A stretch of 64,000 nt of DNA from Photobacterium frigidiphilum (GTDB taxonomy: Bacteria > Pseudomonadota > Gammaproteobacteria > Enterobacterales > Vibrionaceae): NCBI RefSeq assembly GCF_003025615.1, contig NZ_PYMJ01000007.1:62001-126000 (forward strand), given 5' to 3'. Of this stretch, positions 45,502-55,705 are shown in pieces. The first letter of the stretch is position 1. Every line of letters begins with the position of its first letter. Both the position numbers and the translations under genes were made by a program. The notes under the pieces were generated by a model. That model had not been told where the DNA came from. It ran no database searches and saw only the letters and a program-made list of their open reading frames with translations.

Positions 45502-46749
45502 TTATAGCGGAATTTCGATACCCATTGCTGTCGCTTCTCCCCCTCCAATACAAAGGGAAGCAACGCCGCGCATCACTTTTTTATTCGGTTCATGTTCGGT
45601 ATCTAATGCTTGAATCTGCCTCAGGCTATGAATAAGCGTAACCAGAATACGTGCACCACTGGCACCAATGGGATGCCCAAGCGCACACGCGCCTCCTTTA
45701 ATATTTACCTTGTCAATATCCAAACCTAATTGGCGCACCGCTATTTGTGTAACCACAGCGAAAGCTTCATTGATTTCCCATAAATCAACTTCATCAATCG
45801 ACCAATCTAATTTAGATAACAATTGTTCAATCGCGTAAACAGGCGCAAGTGTGAATTCTGCTGGCTTACGAGCATGTGTGGTATGCCCCCTGATAATGGC
45901 AAGAGGCGCTAAGCCTTGTTGCTGCGCAATTTCAGCATCCATCACCACCAATGCGGCAGCACCATCCGAAATCGCACTTGAATTTGCAGCTGTCACAGTG
46001 CCATGCATCGCAAATACTGGAGTGAGCTTGGGGATTTTTGTGAGATCTATTTCGTGAGGGTGTTCATCGTAATCTAATGTCTTACTGTTATGTGTATTCG
46101 TACCGTCTTCTAGTGCCGTCACCCCTTTAGTTGATAACGAAATTGGCACTATTTCATCGGTAAATAACTGCTGTTTTTGCGCATCTAAAGCACGCTGAAC
46201 CGACATAGAAGCCCATTCATCCATCTGCTCTCTGGTGTAATTTAACCTGTCGGCAATATGCTGAGCATACACACCCATTAAATCGCCTTCATAGGCATCT
46301 TGTAAGCCATCTAAAAACATATGGTCATACGTTGTTTTATGACCTATGCGCATCCCATTACGTGAATCTTTCAGAAGGTATGGTGCGTTAGTCATGCTTT
46401 CCATACCACCAGCAACAGCACAACCTATTGACCCAGCTTTAATCAAATCATGCGCTAACATGACTGATTTCATACCTGAACCGCAGACTTTGTTAATCGT
46501 CGTGCAGCCAACAGAATACGGCAGCCCTGCACCCAAAGCCGCTTGGCGAGCAGGCGCTTGACCACAACCAGCAGGCAATACACACCCCATAAAGACTTCA
46601 TCAATACAATCTGGTGAAATAGGCACCGCATCAAGTACAGCCTTGATGGCAAATTGCCCTAATTGAGGGGCAGAAAACGCTTTAAGCTTGCCTTGAAAGC
46701 TACCTAACGGTGTACGTTTTGCAGATACAATCCAAATGGTTTTTTCCAT
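45502..46749 (-). CDS. Acyl-CoA thiolase (acetyl-CoA acetyltransferase)
   Basis: This 415-residue thiolase has the acyl-accepting Cys89 in [13 protein letters not shown], the His in [17 protein letters not shown] and the second Cys in [13 protein letters not shown]. Position as first gene of the valine/isoleucine operon suggests thiolysis of 2-methylacetoacetyl-CoA from isoleucine; acetoacetyl-CoA is also likely. GGCGGAG precedes the ATG. The operon reads thiolase, mmsA, acyl-CoA dehydrogenase, hydratase, hydrolase, mmsB, SDR, with gaps of 38-75 bases, and is divergent from liuR. Confidence 0.92.
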   Translation of the reverse strand: MEKTIWIVSAKRTPLGSFQGKLKAFSAPQLGQFAIKAVLDAVPISPDCIDEVFMGCVLPAGCGQAPARQAALGAGLPYSVGCTTINKVCGSGMKSVMLAHDLIKAGSIGCAVAGGMESMTNAPYLLKDSRNGMRIGHKTTYDHMFLDGLQDAYEGDLMGVYAQHIADRLNYTREQMDEWASMSVQRALDAQKQQLFTDEIVPISLSTKGVTALEDGTNTHNSKTLDYDEHPHEIDLTKIPKLTPVFAMHGTVTAANSSAISDGAAALVVMDAEIAQQQGLAPLAIIRGHTTHARKPAEFTLAPVYAIEQLLSKLDWSIDEVDLWEINEAFAVVTQIAVRQLGLDIDKVNIKGGACALGHPIGASGARILVTLIHSLRQIQALDTEHEPNKKVMRGVASLCIGGGEATAMGIEIPL

Positions 46750-46820
46750 TACTCCGCCCTCGTTGACGACAGCAATTGATCACAGCCTTTCGGATTTAGT
46801 ATTTTTCGCACTGTGATTTC

Positions 46821-46836
46821 TTGACGTTTACGTAAG
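46821..46836. promoter_or_regulatory. LiuR-like box 1 in the liu/ivd divergent region
   Basis: TTGACGTTTACGTAAG is a near-palindrome with the ACGT-6-ACGT spacing, 72 bases from the thiolase start. It shares its core with the sites at 46850 and 28059. LiuR is the natural ligand because its gene lies next to it. Confidence 0.75.
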
Positions 46837-46849
46837 CATAGCACTAACA

Positions 46850-46865
46850 TTTACGTAAACGTAAA
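46850..46865. promoter_or_regulatory. LiuR-like box 2 in the liu/ivd divergent region
   Basis: TTTACGTAAACGTAAA begins 29 bases after the first box start. Two boxes between divergent operons suggest that both promoters are controlled together. Confidence 0.75.
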
Positions 46866-47022
46866 GAAACAAATTGACAGCATGTAAAATCTTCACAATC
46901 CCAATTGAATGACAGCGATTGTCATTATTTTTTGTCTGTAATTAGGATTTTGTTTTGTCATTAACGTTTTGTTTTATCATTGCAGCTTTCCTCGTCGCCA
47001 AGTAGTTGGAGGACATAATCAG

Positions 47023-47400
47023 GTGGAAACATTTAAAATTAGCGAACTCGCCAAAGAGTTTGATATCACGACAAGAAGCATTCGTTTTTATGAAGATATG
47101 GGGCTTATTCTCCCAGCTCGACAAGGTAATATTCGGGTTTATCAACGCAGAGATAAGATACGGCTTCAATTAATTCTACGAGGGAAACGACTCGGTTTTT
47201 CTCTGGCTGAAATTAGAGAATTATTTGAGCTATACGATACAAATCAAAGTGATAATCAGCTCAATCAAATGCTCACTATTATTGATGACAAACAAGTCAC
47301 GTTACAACGCCAACTTAATGATATTAATGTTGTAATGAGCGAACTCAATGCTGCCCGTGAACGTTGTCATCAAGCGCTTAATCGTTCAAAACCAAGCTAA
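47023..47400 (+). CDS. liuR: MerR-family regulator of branched-chain catabolism
   Basis: This 125-residue MerR-type regulator has a winged HTH ([20 protein letters not shown], then EDMGLI) and a C-terminal coiled coil for dimerisation ([17 protein letters not shown]). The short length and lack of cysteine clusters fit LiuR rather than metal sensors. GGAGGA lies 9 bases before the GTG at 47023, so the 18 codons upstream of it are not coding. It leads the liu operon and probably represses it until branched-chain acyl-CoA esters accumulate (family knowledge). Confidence 0.88.
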   Translation: METFKISELAKEFDITTRSIRFYEDMGLILPARQGNIRVYQRRDKIRLQLILRGKRLGFSLAEIRELFELYDTNQSDNQLNQMLTIIDDKQVTLQRQLNDINVVMSELNAARERCHQALNRSKPS

Positions 47401-47449
47401 GAATAGCTTATATAACAACCGAAGTTTACAAAGCGACTTAGGAGGTGTT

Positions 47450-48619
47450 ATGAAAATTGCGTATACCCCGCTTAACTTCAACCTTGGCGAAACAATCAAT
47501 ATGCTGCGCGAACAAGTCAATGGTTTTGCTGCGGAACATATTGCCCCTATTGCTGCAGATATTGATAAAGATAATCAGTTTCCTAATCATCTCTGGTCAC
47601 TCTTCGGGGAAATGGGGTTATTAGGTGTAACCGTTAGTGAGGAATATGGTGGTGCGGATATGGGGTATTTGGCGCACGTTATTGCGATGGAAGAAATAAG
47701 CCGAGCATCAGCCTCTGTCGCACTCAGTTATGGCGCGCATTCTAACCTGTGTGTAAACCAAATATTTCGAAATGGCACGCAAGCTCAACGTGATAAATAC
47801 CTCCCAAAACTCATTGATGGTAGCCATGTTGGGGCGCTTGCGATGAGTGAGGCCAATGCAGGTTCTGATGTTATAAGTATGCAGTTAAAAGCGGAATTAG
47901 ACGGTGAACACTATATTTTGAACGGCACTAAAATGTGGATCACCAATGGTCCTGATGCTCACACCGTCGTCGTTTACGCCAAAACAGATTTTAGCGCAAA
48001 ATCTCATGGTATTACCGCTTTCATTATCGAGCGTGATTTTAAAGGGTTCAGCCATGCTCAAAAACTCGATAAGTTGGGAATGCGCGGTTCTAACACCTGC
48101 GAATTAGTATTCAATAATTGCCGAGTGCCACAAGAAAATATTTTAGGGAAAGTAAACCACGGTGTCGAAATTCTAATGAGTGGATTGGATTATGAGCGCG
48201 TCGTACTTGCTGCTGGCCCATTGGGTATTATGCAGGCCTGTCTCGATCTTGTTGTGCCTTATGTGCATGACCGCAAACAATTTGGTCGTTCTATTGGTGA
48301 ATTCCAACTGGTTCAAGCCAAAGTCGCCGACATGTATACCCGCATGAATGCCGCACGTGCTTACGTTTATACCGTCGCAGCCGCTTGTGATCGGGGTGAA
48401 ACCACGCGAAAAGATGCCGCAGGGGTCATTTTATACAGCGCCGAACTAGCAACACAATTAGCGTTAGACGCCATTCAATTACTTGGTGGTAATGGATACA
48501 TCAATGAATTTCCAGCAGGTCGATTATTACGAGATGCCAAACTTTACGAAATTGGCGCGGGTACTTCTGAAATAAGGCGCATGTTGATTGGTCGAGAATT
48601 ATTTGAAGAATCTCGTTAA
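47450..48619 (+). CDS. liuA: Isovaleryl-CoA dehydrogenase
   Basis: This 389-residue acyl-CoA dehydrogenase oxidises isovaleryl-CoA to 3-methylcrotonyl-CoA in leucine breakdown and reduces ETF. The catalytic Glu lies in [15 protein letters not shown], the isovaleryl-specific position, and the usual C-terminal Glu site reads [26 protein letters not shown] binds FAD. AGGAGG lies 4 bases before the ATG at 47450; the frame is open upstream into liuR but without a start signal. Confidence 0.93.
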   Translation: MKIAYTPLNFNLGETINMLREQVNGFAAEHIAPIAADIDKDNQFPNHLWSLFGEMGLLGVTVSEEYGGADMGYLAHVIAMEEISRASASVALSYGAHSNLCVNQIFRNGTQAQRDKYLPKLIDGSHVGALAMSEANAGSDVISMQLKAELDGEHYILNGTKMWITNGPDAHTVVVYAKTDFSAKSHGITAFIIERDFKGFSHAQKLDKLGMRGSNTCELVFNNCRVPQENILGKVNHGVEILMSGLDYERVVLAAGPLGIMQACLDLVVPYVHDRKQFGRSIGEFQLVQAKVADMYTRMNAARAYVYTVAAACDRGETTRKDAAGVILYSAELATQLALDAIQLLGGNGYINEFPAGRLLRDAKLYEIGAGTSEIRRMLIGRELFEESR

Positions 48620-48688
48620 CGACGTTTCCAATTCAAGGGGCTCTGTTTAAGACCCCTAGTAATGCTGTGCATTTAAAAAGGACGAAAC

Positions 48689-50293
48689 ATGGCAATTCTT
48701 CAAACCAAAGCTAAACCGAACGATCCGCATTTTCTCGCCAATCAACAAATAATGGTCGAGTTAATCGATAATCTTCAATCAAACCTTCATGTCATCAAGC
48801 AAGGTGGTGGTCAGACTGCGATTGATCGTCAACGACAAAAAGGCAAACTGCCTGTCAGAGAACGCGTTACATCACTCTTAGACAAAGGGACACATTTCCT
48901 CGAGATTGGACAATTTGCGGCATGGCGTGTGTATGATGAACCCGTTCCATGTGCAGGTGTTGTCGCTGGCATCGGGAAAATTGAAGGGATCGAATGCATG
49001 GTGATTGCTAACGATCCTTCAGTAAAAGGCGGCACCTATTACCCATTAACAGTCAAAAAACATCTTCGTGCGCAAGAGATTGCTGAACGTTGCCACCTTC
49101 CCTGTGTATACCTTGTCGATTCTGGTGGTGCGAACCTTCCCCACCAAGCTGAAGTCTTTCCTGATAAAGACCATTTCGGACGTATTTTTTACAATCAAGC
49201 ACGCATGTCTGCTAAGGGGATTCCTCAAATTGCGGTTGTTTTAGGTTTGTGTACCGCAGGGGGCGCATATGTTCCTGCCATGGCAGATGTGTCAATTATT
49301 GTAAAAGAACAAGGCACTATTTTTCTTGCCGGTCCTCCGCTCGTTAAAGCCGCGACAGGTGAAATAGTGACAGCAGAAGAGCTAGGAGGTGCAGATGTAC
49401 ATTGCAAAAAATCAGGCGTTGCCGATTATTATGCCAATAACGAAATACATGCACTGACTATTGCTAGGCAAACTATTGCAAGCGCGAACCAAGTACCGAC
49501 CGTAACAGCTCAAAAAACCACTTTGCCGCCACGTTATAACGCTGAAGAGATTTACGGCATCATTAACGCTAATTTACGCCACTTGTTCGATGTTCGAGAA
49601 GTCATTGCCCGCGTCGTCGACGATTCTGATTTTGATGAATTTAAAGCCTTTTATGGCACAACGCTTATTTGTGGTTTCGCCCATTTATACGGTCATCCTA
49701 TTGGTATTGTGGCCAATAACGGCATTCTTTTTTCAGAATCGTCCCAAAAGGGTGCGCATTTTATTGAGCTTTGCGCCAAACGAAAAATCCCCCTGCTGTT
49801 CTTGCAAAATATCACTGGGTTTATGGTCGGTAAAAAATATGAATCAGAAGGGATAGCCAAACATGGTGCCAAACTGGTCATGGCTGTTGCATGTGCTGAT
49901 GTGCCTAAATTTACCGTGATTGTGGGCGGCTCTTATGGTGCTGGCAATTATGGCATGTGCGGGCGTGCCTATAGCCCAACTATGATGTGGATGTGGCCGA
50001 ATGCGAGAATATCCGTCATGGGCGGAGAACAAGCAGCAGGTGTTATGGCGCAAGTAAAACGTGATGCAAAAAATAGACAAGGCGAACAATGGTCAGCAGA
50101 AGAAGAAAATGACTTCAAACAACCAATCATTGAGTTATATGAAAACCAAGGACATCCCTACTATGCCAGTGCACGGTTATGGGATGACGGCATTATCGAT
50201 CCTAAAGATACAAGGGATATTGTCGGACAAGCCCTTACTGCGGCATTACGCGCACCTATTCCTGACAGTCAGTTTGGTATTTTCCGAATGTAA
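48689..50293 (+). CDS. liuB: 3-methylcrotonyl-CoA carboxylase, carboxyltransferase (beta) subunit
   Basis: This 534-residue protein has the two crotonase-like halves of acyl-CoA carboxyltransferases: [18 protein letters not shown] and [18 protein letters not shown] in the first, and [19 protein letters not shown] and [16 protein letters not shown] in the second. [12 protein letters not shown] and [20 protein letters not shown] are typical of methylcrotonyl-CoA carboxylase. The enzyme needs the biotin-bearing alpha subunit (LiuD), which is not encoded in this operon. AAAGGAC precedes the ATG. Confidence 0.92.
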   Translation: MAILQTKAKPNDPHFLANQQIMVELIDNLQSNLHVIKQGGGQTAIDRQRQKGKLPVRERVTSLLDKGTHFLEIGQFAAWRVYDEPVPCAGVVAGIGKIEGIECMVIANDPSVKGGTYYPLTVKKHLRAQEIAERCHLPCVYLVDSGGANLPHQAEVFPDKDHFGRIFYNQARMSAKGIPQIAVVLGLCTAGGAYVPAMADVSIIVKEQGTIFLAGPPLVKAATGEIVTAEELGGADVHCKKSGVADYYANNEIHALTIARQTIASANQVPTVTAQKTTLPPRYNAEEIYGIINANLRHLFDVREVIARVVDDSDFDEFKAFYGTTLICGFAHLYGHPIGIVANNGILFSESSQKGAHFIELCAKRKIPLLFLQNITGFMVGKKYESEGIAKHGAKLVMAVACADVPKFTVIVGGSYGAGNYGMCGRAYSPTMMWMWPNARISVMGGEQAAGVMAQVKRDAKNRQGEQWSAEEENDFKQPIIELYENQGHPYYASARLWDDGIIDPKDTRDIVGQALTAALRAPIPDSQFGIFRM

Positions 50294-50367
50294 TAGTCGA
50301 ATATAATAGCCAGTGTAAAGGCCGTACATAATCCTAATATTTAGCCCGAATGTAGAGAGCGCTAAAA

Positions 50368-51273
50368 ATGAAAAAATACAAGCTGAATCAAAGTAGACAG
50401 GCTGAAAATACACAACAAACAAACGAACAGAGTGATACAGAATCGAGTGATGTATTATGTAAAATCGATGCCAATGGCATTGCAACACTCACTCTTAATC
50501 GTGTGAGTAAAAAGAATGCCTTTGATGATGCAATGATAGAAAGCCTTATTCATTACATAGACACCCTCGCCGCTATTCCTACTATTCGGTGTTTACTGTT
50601 ACGGGCAAACGGCACGCATTTTTCAGCCGGCGCAGATCTTCATTGGATGCAATCAATGGCGACAAAATCCGTTAAAGAAAATCATCAAGATGCCCAACAA
50701 CTTGCCCACCTAATGCAAGTTCTTGATACATTTCCTCATCCAACGATTGCTGTTGTACAAGGCTGGGCTTTTGGTGGTGCATTAGGCTTGATTTGCTGCT
50801 GTGATATCGTTATCGCACAGTCTGATTCACAGTTTTGCCTAAGTGAAGTGAAATTAGGGCTTATTCCAGCGACAATCGGGCCTTATGTCTGTCGCGCTAT
50901 CGGTGTTCGTTATGCTCGACGTTACATGCTGACGGCCGAACGTATTGATGCAAACACAGCACAACACATCGGGTTAATACACCTTATTGTCGATACCGAA
51001 GCGAAAGCAGAAAAAAACAGATTAGAACAGCAAATAACCCAGCTTACCCAAGCCATCTTAAATAATAGCCCTGCCGCCCTGCAACAAGCTAAAGCACTAT
51101 GTCATACATGTGAAAACCAACCTATTGATAAAAAGTTAATCAAATATACCAGTCATTTAATTGCCGATATTCGTATATCAGAGCAAGGGCAAGAAGGATT
51201 AAGCGCTTTCTTTGATAAACGTCAACCATCATGGTGTGCTAATACCAAGGTCAGTACGAAGGAAAGGGAATGA
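50368..51273 (+). CDS. liuC: 3-methylglutaconyl-CoA hydratase
   Basis: This 301-residue crotonase-family hydratase makes HMG-CoA from 3-methylglutaconyl-CoA. Motifs are THFSAGADLHWMQSMA, VQGWAFGGALGLICCCDIVI and LSEVKLGLIPATIGPYV. The first 28 residues (KKYKLNQSRQAENTQQTNEQ) are a polar low-complexity extension not usual for the family; the real start may be further in. Its end overlaps liuE by 4 bases, exactly where liuD would be expected in the usual liuABCDE order. Confidence 0.88.
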   Translation: MKKYKLNQSRQAENTQQTNEQSDTESSDVLCKIDANGIATLTLNRVSKKNAFDDAMIESLIHYIDTLAAIPTIRCLLLRANGTHFSAGADLHWMQSMATKSVKENHQDAQQLAHLMQVLDTFPHPTIAVVQGWAFGGALGLICCCDIVIAQSDSQFCLSEVKLGLIPATIGPYVCRAIGVRYARRYMLTAERIDANTAQHIGLIHLIVDTEAKAEKNRLEQQITQLTQAILNNSPAALQQAKALCHTCENQPIDKKLIKYTSHLIADIRISEQGQEGLSAFFDKRQPSWCANTKVSTKERE

Positions 51274-52172
51274 ATAGCACAAGCTCGCTCCCTACCGATG
51301 TTACGATTGTTGAAATGGGCGCACGCGATGGCTTACAAAATGAAGCAGCGGTGAGCACAGAAGCTAAAATCGACCTTATCAATCAGTTGTCTCTAACAGG
51401 ACTAACCCATATTGAAGCCGGATCATTTGTATCGCCTAAATGGGTGCCTCAAATGGCCGACTCAAAACACGTATTGGAAAAAATATCACGCCAACCCAAT
51501 GTTATTTATTCAGCCTTAACCCCTAATTTACAAGGCTTTGAACAAGCAATTCAGTCGAAGGTAAATCAAGTTGCGATTTTCACCTCATCATCTGAAAGTT
51601 TCTGCAAAAAAAATATCAATTGTTCTATCGCAGAAAGCCTTAAACGCTTTGTGCCACTAATAGCAGAAGCGAAGAGATACAACATACCGGTTAGAGGGTA
51701 TTTATCTTGTGTTGCTGATTGCCCCTACGATGGCGCAACAAAACCTGAACAAGTTGCTGCTATCGCCAAAGAGTTGTTTGACTTAGGCTGTTACGAAGTG
51801 TCGCTTGGTGACACCATTGGTACAGGTACACCACTACGTATAGGTAGAATGTTAGAAGCAGTACAACGCAACATTCCAATTAATCATCTTGCTGTTCACT
51901 TTCATGATACTTGGGGGCAAGCACTCGCTAATATATATCAAGCATTAACCATGGGTGTAAGCGTAATAGATAGCAGTGTTGCAGGGCTAGGTGGTTGCCC
52001 ATATGCTGTAGGGGCAAGTGGAAATGTTGCGACCGAAGATGTGTTATATATGTGCCAAGGATTAGGCATAGAAACGGGCGTTAACCTGAATGATATGGCT
52101 AAAGCTGGTTGGATGATCTGTCGCATTTTAAATAAACAGCCCTCATCAAAAGTGTCATTAGCTTTGCGTTAA
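51270..52172 (+). CDS. liuE: Hydroxymethylglutaryl-CoA lyase
   Basis: This 300-residue TIM-barrel lyase cleaves HMG-CoA into acetoacetate and acetyl-CoA, the last step of leucine degradation encoded here. The opening VEMGARDGLQNEA has the metal Asp and catalytic Arg. SLGDTIGTG, HFHDTWGQALAN (metal histidines) and the signature GLGGCPYAVGASGNVATED with the catalytic Cys are present. AAGGAAAGGG precedes the ATG, which overlaps the liuC stop. Confidence 0.94.
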   Translation: MNSTSSLPTDVTIVEMGARDGLQNEAAVSTEAKIDLINQLSLTGLTHIEAGSFVSPKWVPQMADSKHVLEKISRQPNVIYSALTPNLQGFEQAIQSKVNQVAIFTSSSESFCKKNINCSIAESLKRFVPLIAEAKRYNIPVRGYLSCVADCPYDGATKPEQVAAIAKELFDLGCYEVSLGDTIGTGTPLRIGRMLEAVQRNIPINHLAVHFHDTWGQALANIYQALTMGVSVIDSSVAGLGGCPYAVGASGNVATEDVLYMCQGLGIETGVNLNDMAKAGWMICRILNKQPSSKVSLALR

Positions 52173-52295
52173 AATTGGCGATATTTGATTAAAAAGTCAT
52201 TCTATAACAACACCTAAAAGCAATTACCGCCTAAAACCATCCATCATTAGTTAATCACTTCTTGTATATATACTCAGCAGCACGTGAATATGTTA

Positions 52296-52574
52296 CTAAC
52301 AATCTGAGCGTAAAAATCGTTGTTCCGCTTCTAACTCATTAGCAGCAGTCCATAGCATTTGCTCTCGACGTCTATGCCTATCTAAATGACAACCAATACC
52401 TTCAACTTTTAATTCACTCACTGGGCCAATGTATTGTTCTGCATGACTTGAAAAAATAGTTCTAAATTCTTCCATAGTGGGAAGACGGTAATTGTCCTCT
52501 TCGAAATTGACAAAAATGTCATTAACAGTCAATGATATATCCCTTTTTACGCCATCAAAATCCGTACTATTCAT
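52296..52574 (-). CDS. Hypothetical protein, 92 aa
   Basis: This small soluble protein is acidic at the N-terminus and basic in the middle (HLDRHRRREQMLW), and ends in FLRSDC. The ATG is preceded by GTGAGGAT at a suitable distance, and its codon use resembles genuine genes. No domain is recognised, and no neighbour suggests a role. It is convergent with liuE. Confidence 0.55.
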   Translation of the reverse strand: MNSTDFDGVKRDISLTVNDIFVNFEEDNYRLPTMEEFRTIFSSHAEQYIGPVSELKVEGIGCHLDRHRRREQMLWTAANELEAEQRFLRSDC

Positions 52575-52910
52575 CTTATCCTCACCTAGAATAACCAGTA
52601 CAAAATATCGTACATTTACATATGGTTTTTAAGTCAGATTTAAGTGTAGTTGAATTATTTTATTGCACTTTCTATCTCTAAATAAAATATGTAAAAATTC
52701 GTGTCTCTGCGTAAATTAATGCCTCCGCCCCCTTTAAGGTACACAACTTAAAAGTGATTTTTTTGGTGTGAAAGTTAAAATAATCATGAATTTAGAGATT
52801 AAGATCTAGTTCTTAGTAATAAGATTTAACCTGACCCACAAACAATTATAGAGAACTATAATTAAGGTTGTATGACAATAAAGTTCTTTTTTTATGCCTG
52901 AGGTAGCTAA
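52575..52910. other. Intergenic region, no gene seen
   Basis: About 336 AT-rich bases between divergent genes, holding both promoters. TTTAAGGTACACAACTTAAA near 52734-52753 is an imperfect inverted repeat of uncertain meaning. No RNA gene or terminator is visible. Confidence 0.35.
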
Positions 52911-54044
52911 ATGAACACCACTTATTACCTTTGGATACACTACCGGAAATACTTATCTTTCGGGCACAAAAAGGACTTTCCTTTCATGTGCTTCACTCTT
53001 CCATTTTTTTGTCTTTATACTGCCAATATTGACGCGAATGAAATCACAAAAAAAAATAACACCACCCCCTCTAACCAAATATTGTTAGATGAAAGTAATG
53101 CCATTAAAGATACTGACGATAACACTGTTCTTGCGTGGATGGATGATTCAGAAGATAAATTAGCAGATACCATACACGATTACAGTGAATCACTGGATCA
53201 GTATGTAGGTAAAGAAGACGAAGATGAACCAATGATGAATCGTAGCTATTTACGCATTAAGTTTAAGCCGCGTTACTCACACCGTGGTTATTCTGATTTC
53301 GATGCTAATGTTTATCTTAAGCTAGACCTTCCGCATACCAAACGAAATTGGAAGCTGATTTTTGAAACCGATCCCGATGATTTTGATAGCTTAGAAAGCA
53401 AACAACGAGGTATTTCTGGTGATAATGATAGCGGCAGCTCTGCTGTTGGTGGAGTTAGACTTCAGGATAAAATATTTGGACACTGGAAAACAAATTTTGA
53501 TATCGGTGTAAAAGTAAGATGGCCACCGGATCCTTTTGTTAGAGTAAATGCAAGTCGAGTCGATATTTTAAGCGAGCACTGGACAAGCCGTATAAAGCAG
53601 GAGTTTTTTTTCTATCATGAAAAAGGACCTGGTGCAGTCACATACTTCGATTTTTACCGATCGATGAATGAAGACGAGACACAAATATTTAAGGCTAGTA
53701 CAAGTGGTCAGTATCTTGATGACGATGATAACTGGGAGTTAGTACAAACGTTCGAATACTTTGACCGCCTAAATGATAACCATCTTATGGAATACACGAC
53801 AGGTATAAGTGCAGACACACGTGAAGAAGATGAGATATCCAACTATTGGATATCGGCATCGTGGACACAAAAGCTCTATAAAGATTGGATTTATTTAACA
53901 ATAGAACCTGAGATCGAATTCCCAAAAGAATATGACTACCATATTAACCCCGGAATAATGTTACAGCTTGAGCTTTTCTTTATAAAGAATGGAAATTATG
54001 ACCGACTAAATCGATATATACCTCTGCCCTATGAAAAAGATTAA
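52911..54044 (+). CDS. Exported acidic protein, likely outer-membrane beta-barrel
   Basis: This 377-residue protein begins with a basic stretch and a hydrophobic segment (FPFMCFTLPFFCLYTANIDA) that may be a signal peptide; an internal ATG at codon 26 would give a cleaner one. A 50-residue Asp/Glu/Asn-rich linker precedes about 250 residues with alternating hydrophobic and polar residues (YLRIKFKPRYSHRGYSDFDA, ANVYLKLDLPHTKRNWKLIF), the pattern of outer-membrane strands. The end (YIPLPYEKD) lacks the classical final Phe. No known family is recognised. It converges on another beta-barrel gene. Confidence 0.6.
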   Translation: MNTTYYLWIHYRKYLSFGHKKDFPFMCFTLPFFCLYTANIDANEITKKNNTTPSNQILLDESNAIKDTDDNTVLAWMDDSEDKLADTIHDYSESLDQYVGKEDEDEPMMNRSYLRIKFKPRYSHRGYSDFDANVYLKLDLPHTKRNWKLIFETDPDDFDSLESKQRGISGDNDSGSSAVGGVRLQDKIFGHWKTNFDIGVKVRWPPDPFVRVNASRVDILSEHWTSRIKQEFFFYHEKGPGAVTYFDFYRSMNEDETQIFKASTSGQYLDDDDNWELVQTFEYFDRLNDNHLMEYTTGISADTREEDEISNYWISASWTQKLYKDWIYLTIEPEIEFPKEYDYHINPGIMLQLELFFIKNGNYDRLNRYIPLPYEKD

Positions 54045-54058
54045 TCCTAATCTCATAA

Positions 54059-54109
54059 CCAAGCTACCTCAAGATGCAAGATTAAGAGTAATCTCAGCGA
54101 GTAGCTTGG
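54059..54109. repeat. Intergenic hairpin repeat between convergent genes
   Basis: CCAAGCTAC (54059-54067) and GTAGCTTGG (54101-54109) are perfect 9-bp arms around a 33-base insert. The outer sequence CTTGGGTATA resembles short repeats scattered through Vibrio and Photobacterium genomes, as I recall. A related half (GAGCAACTTGGGTATA) occurs at 38797-38812. It may act as a terminator between the two convergent genes. Confidence 0.55.
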
Positions 54110-54135
54110 GTATAAATATAATTACAACATAAACA

Positions 54136-55380
54136 TTAATTAAACGGGATACCAATACCTAATGTAAAGGTATAAGCATCTAAATCATCTAATCCAATCA
54201 AAGTACTAGCCTCTGCAAAACCATGCCACCCGTTATTAAACACACTTGATAAACCAAGATGCATACGCCCATATAGTTGGTCATCAGAGTTGATAATAAT
54301 AGGTAAAATCATACCTGAGTTATCAGCTTTCAATTGACTGATTACTTTTTCTGAATTTGAGTCAAAATCGTAATGAACGTAAGAACGTAAATAAGGTTGG
54401 AATATGCCTAAGCTCGATCGAAAAGAATGCGAAAAGCTGGCCCCTGTAATCAACATCGTTGATTCTAAGTTATCAACATCATCCACTTTAGAAATTAGAT
54501 AATTGGAATTACCCCTTGACGGCCTTTCTGTATAGCGGTCACTATCCGATAGTGTATGTTGAATGGTACTTTCTAAAGCGATATTCCAATAACCTTGGCT
54601 TATTACATAACCGCCACCGAACGAAAAAACCCAAATATCAGAATCTGCATCATCAGAATTGTTTATAACATTATCACTATAGTGACTAATTTTACGTTCA
54701 ATATCGGTATCAACAAGCGCATAGCTCGCTGTAAAATCCATATACCATTGATCTTGAAAATAACTGAAGTAGCCTGATGCAACCAAACCATCAATTTCAC
54801 TCTCTGCGTTTTCAAGACCTGAATCATAAAAGGGTAAACCCAGCGCCACGCCAAATAAATATTTTTCATTAAGTAAGTAATCACCACCTAATGTCACTGA
54901 GTAACCTTCTCTTTCAGGATTACTTTCAACTGCCAATGCTTGCTGTTCTATAGTATTTTGTTCTTGATCAAAACGTACATAGGCCCCTAAACGTGAAGAA
55001 TTGTCAGTCCCTAACAAGCCATCTTGATAAAATGTTACTTCTGTTGATTTAGGCGTTACATTTTGGAGGGGGTAAGAATTTTTAGTACTATTTCTGACGC
55101 TATTTGCTCGTTCCGTAAGATCAGCAGTGTTTAGATTTTTTTGTTGTAAGATCTTGCTTTTATTGATATTTGAAGAACGATCGCCAACGCCCTGATGAGT
55201 GAATTTATCACCTCGAATATCTGACCCTACATCCATGAGTGTTGAAATAACAGCATAAACATCTTCTTTTACGCTTGATGAATTACCATTGCTATCCTCA
55301 GCTGAAATCGCACAAAATGGTAATACAATCATAATAGGTAAAGTTCTAGCAATTACGATAGATAAAATTTCATATCGCAT
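54136..55380 (-). CDS. Autotransporter-type outer-membrane beta-barrel protein
   Basis: This 414-residue protein has an N-terminal signal peptide (IVIARTLPIMIVLPFCAISA) and a polar linker to about residue 135. A barrel of about 270 residues follows, with strand pairs such as NPEREGYSVTLGGDYLLNEK and WVFSFGGGYVISQGYWNIAL, ending in YTFTLGIGIPFN. This resembles the translocator domain of autotransporters, but the passenger is only about 100 residues. GGGGG lies 4 bases before the ATG at 55380; a GTG at 55407 is unsupported. Confidence 0.72.
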   Translation of the reverse strand: MRYEILSIVIARTLPIMIVLPFCAISAEDSNGNSSSVKEDVYAVISTLMDVGSDIRGDKFTHQGVGDRSSNINKSKILQQKNLNTADLTERANSVRNSTKNSYPLQNVTPKSTEVTFYQDGLLGTDNSSRLGAYVRFDQEQNTIEQQALAVESNPEREGYSVTLGGDYLLNEKYLFGVALGLPFYDSGLENAESEIDGLVASGYFSYFQDQWYMDFTASYALVDTDIERKISHYSDNVINNSDDADSDIWVFSFGGGYVISQGYWNIALESTIQHTLSDSDRYTERPSRGNSNYLISKVDDVDNLESTMLITGASFSHSFRSSLGIFQPYLRSYVHYDFDSNSEKVISQLKADNSGMILPIIINSDDQLYGRMHLGLSSVFNNGWHGFAEASTLIGLDDLDAYTFTLGIGIPFN

Positions 55381-55705
55381 GTGACCCCCTAGATTAAACA
55401 CACTCACGCTTTATATTATTATTCAGTGTTTGCGTGAAACTTAACTATTTAATAATAGAGAAACGAGACAATCTAGGGTGTCGCAAAAATAAACATTCCA
55501 ACAAATAAATAAAATAATAAATAAATAAAAATAAACAATCGGAAAATTAATTACTTAGACCGGTAACAGCTAGTCATTCAATAGTATCAACTTATGAATA
55601 GTAAAATATTTTTGTCTATAAAACAGGTACTTTAGTGCGAATTTAATACGTCGAATTTAGCAATTTTTTATTACATAATTTTTATATTGGCTCATTGTAT
55701 CGCTT
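55381..55705. other. Intergenic region, no gene seen
   Basis: About 325 very AT-rich bases between the autotransporter-type gene and the end of the export operon, both on the minus strand. It must hold the promoter of the former. No clear hairpin terminator for the operon was found. Confidence 0.35.

Noticed and set aside
45464..45553. N-terminal extension of mmsA reaching into the thiolase gene
   Set aside because: The extension has no ribosome-binding site, overlaps the thiolase end and makes the protein longer than the family; the ATG at 45463 has AAAAGGAC in front.
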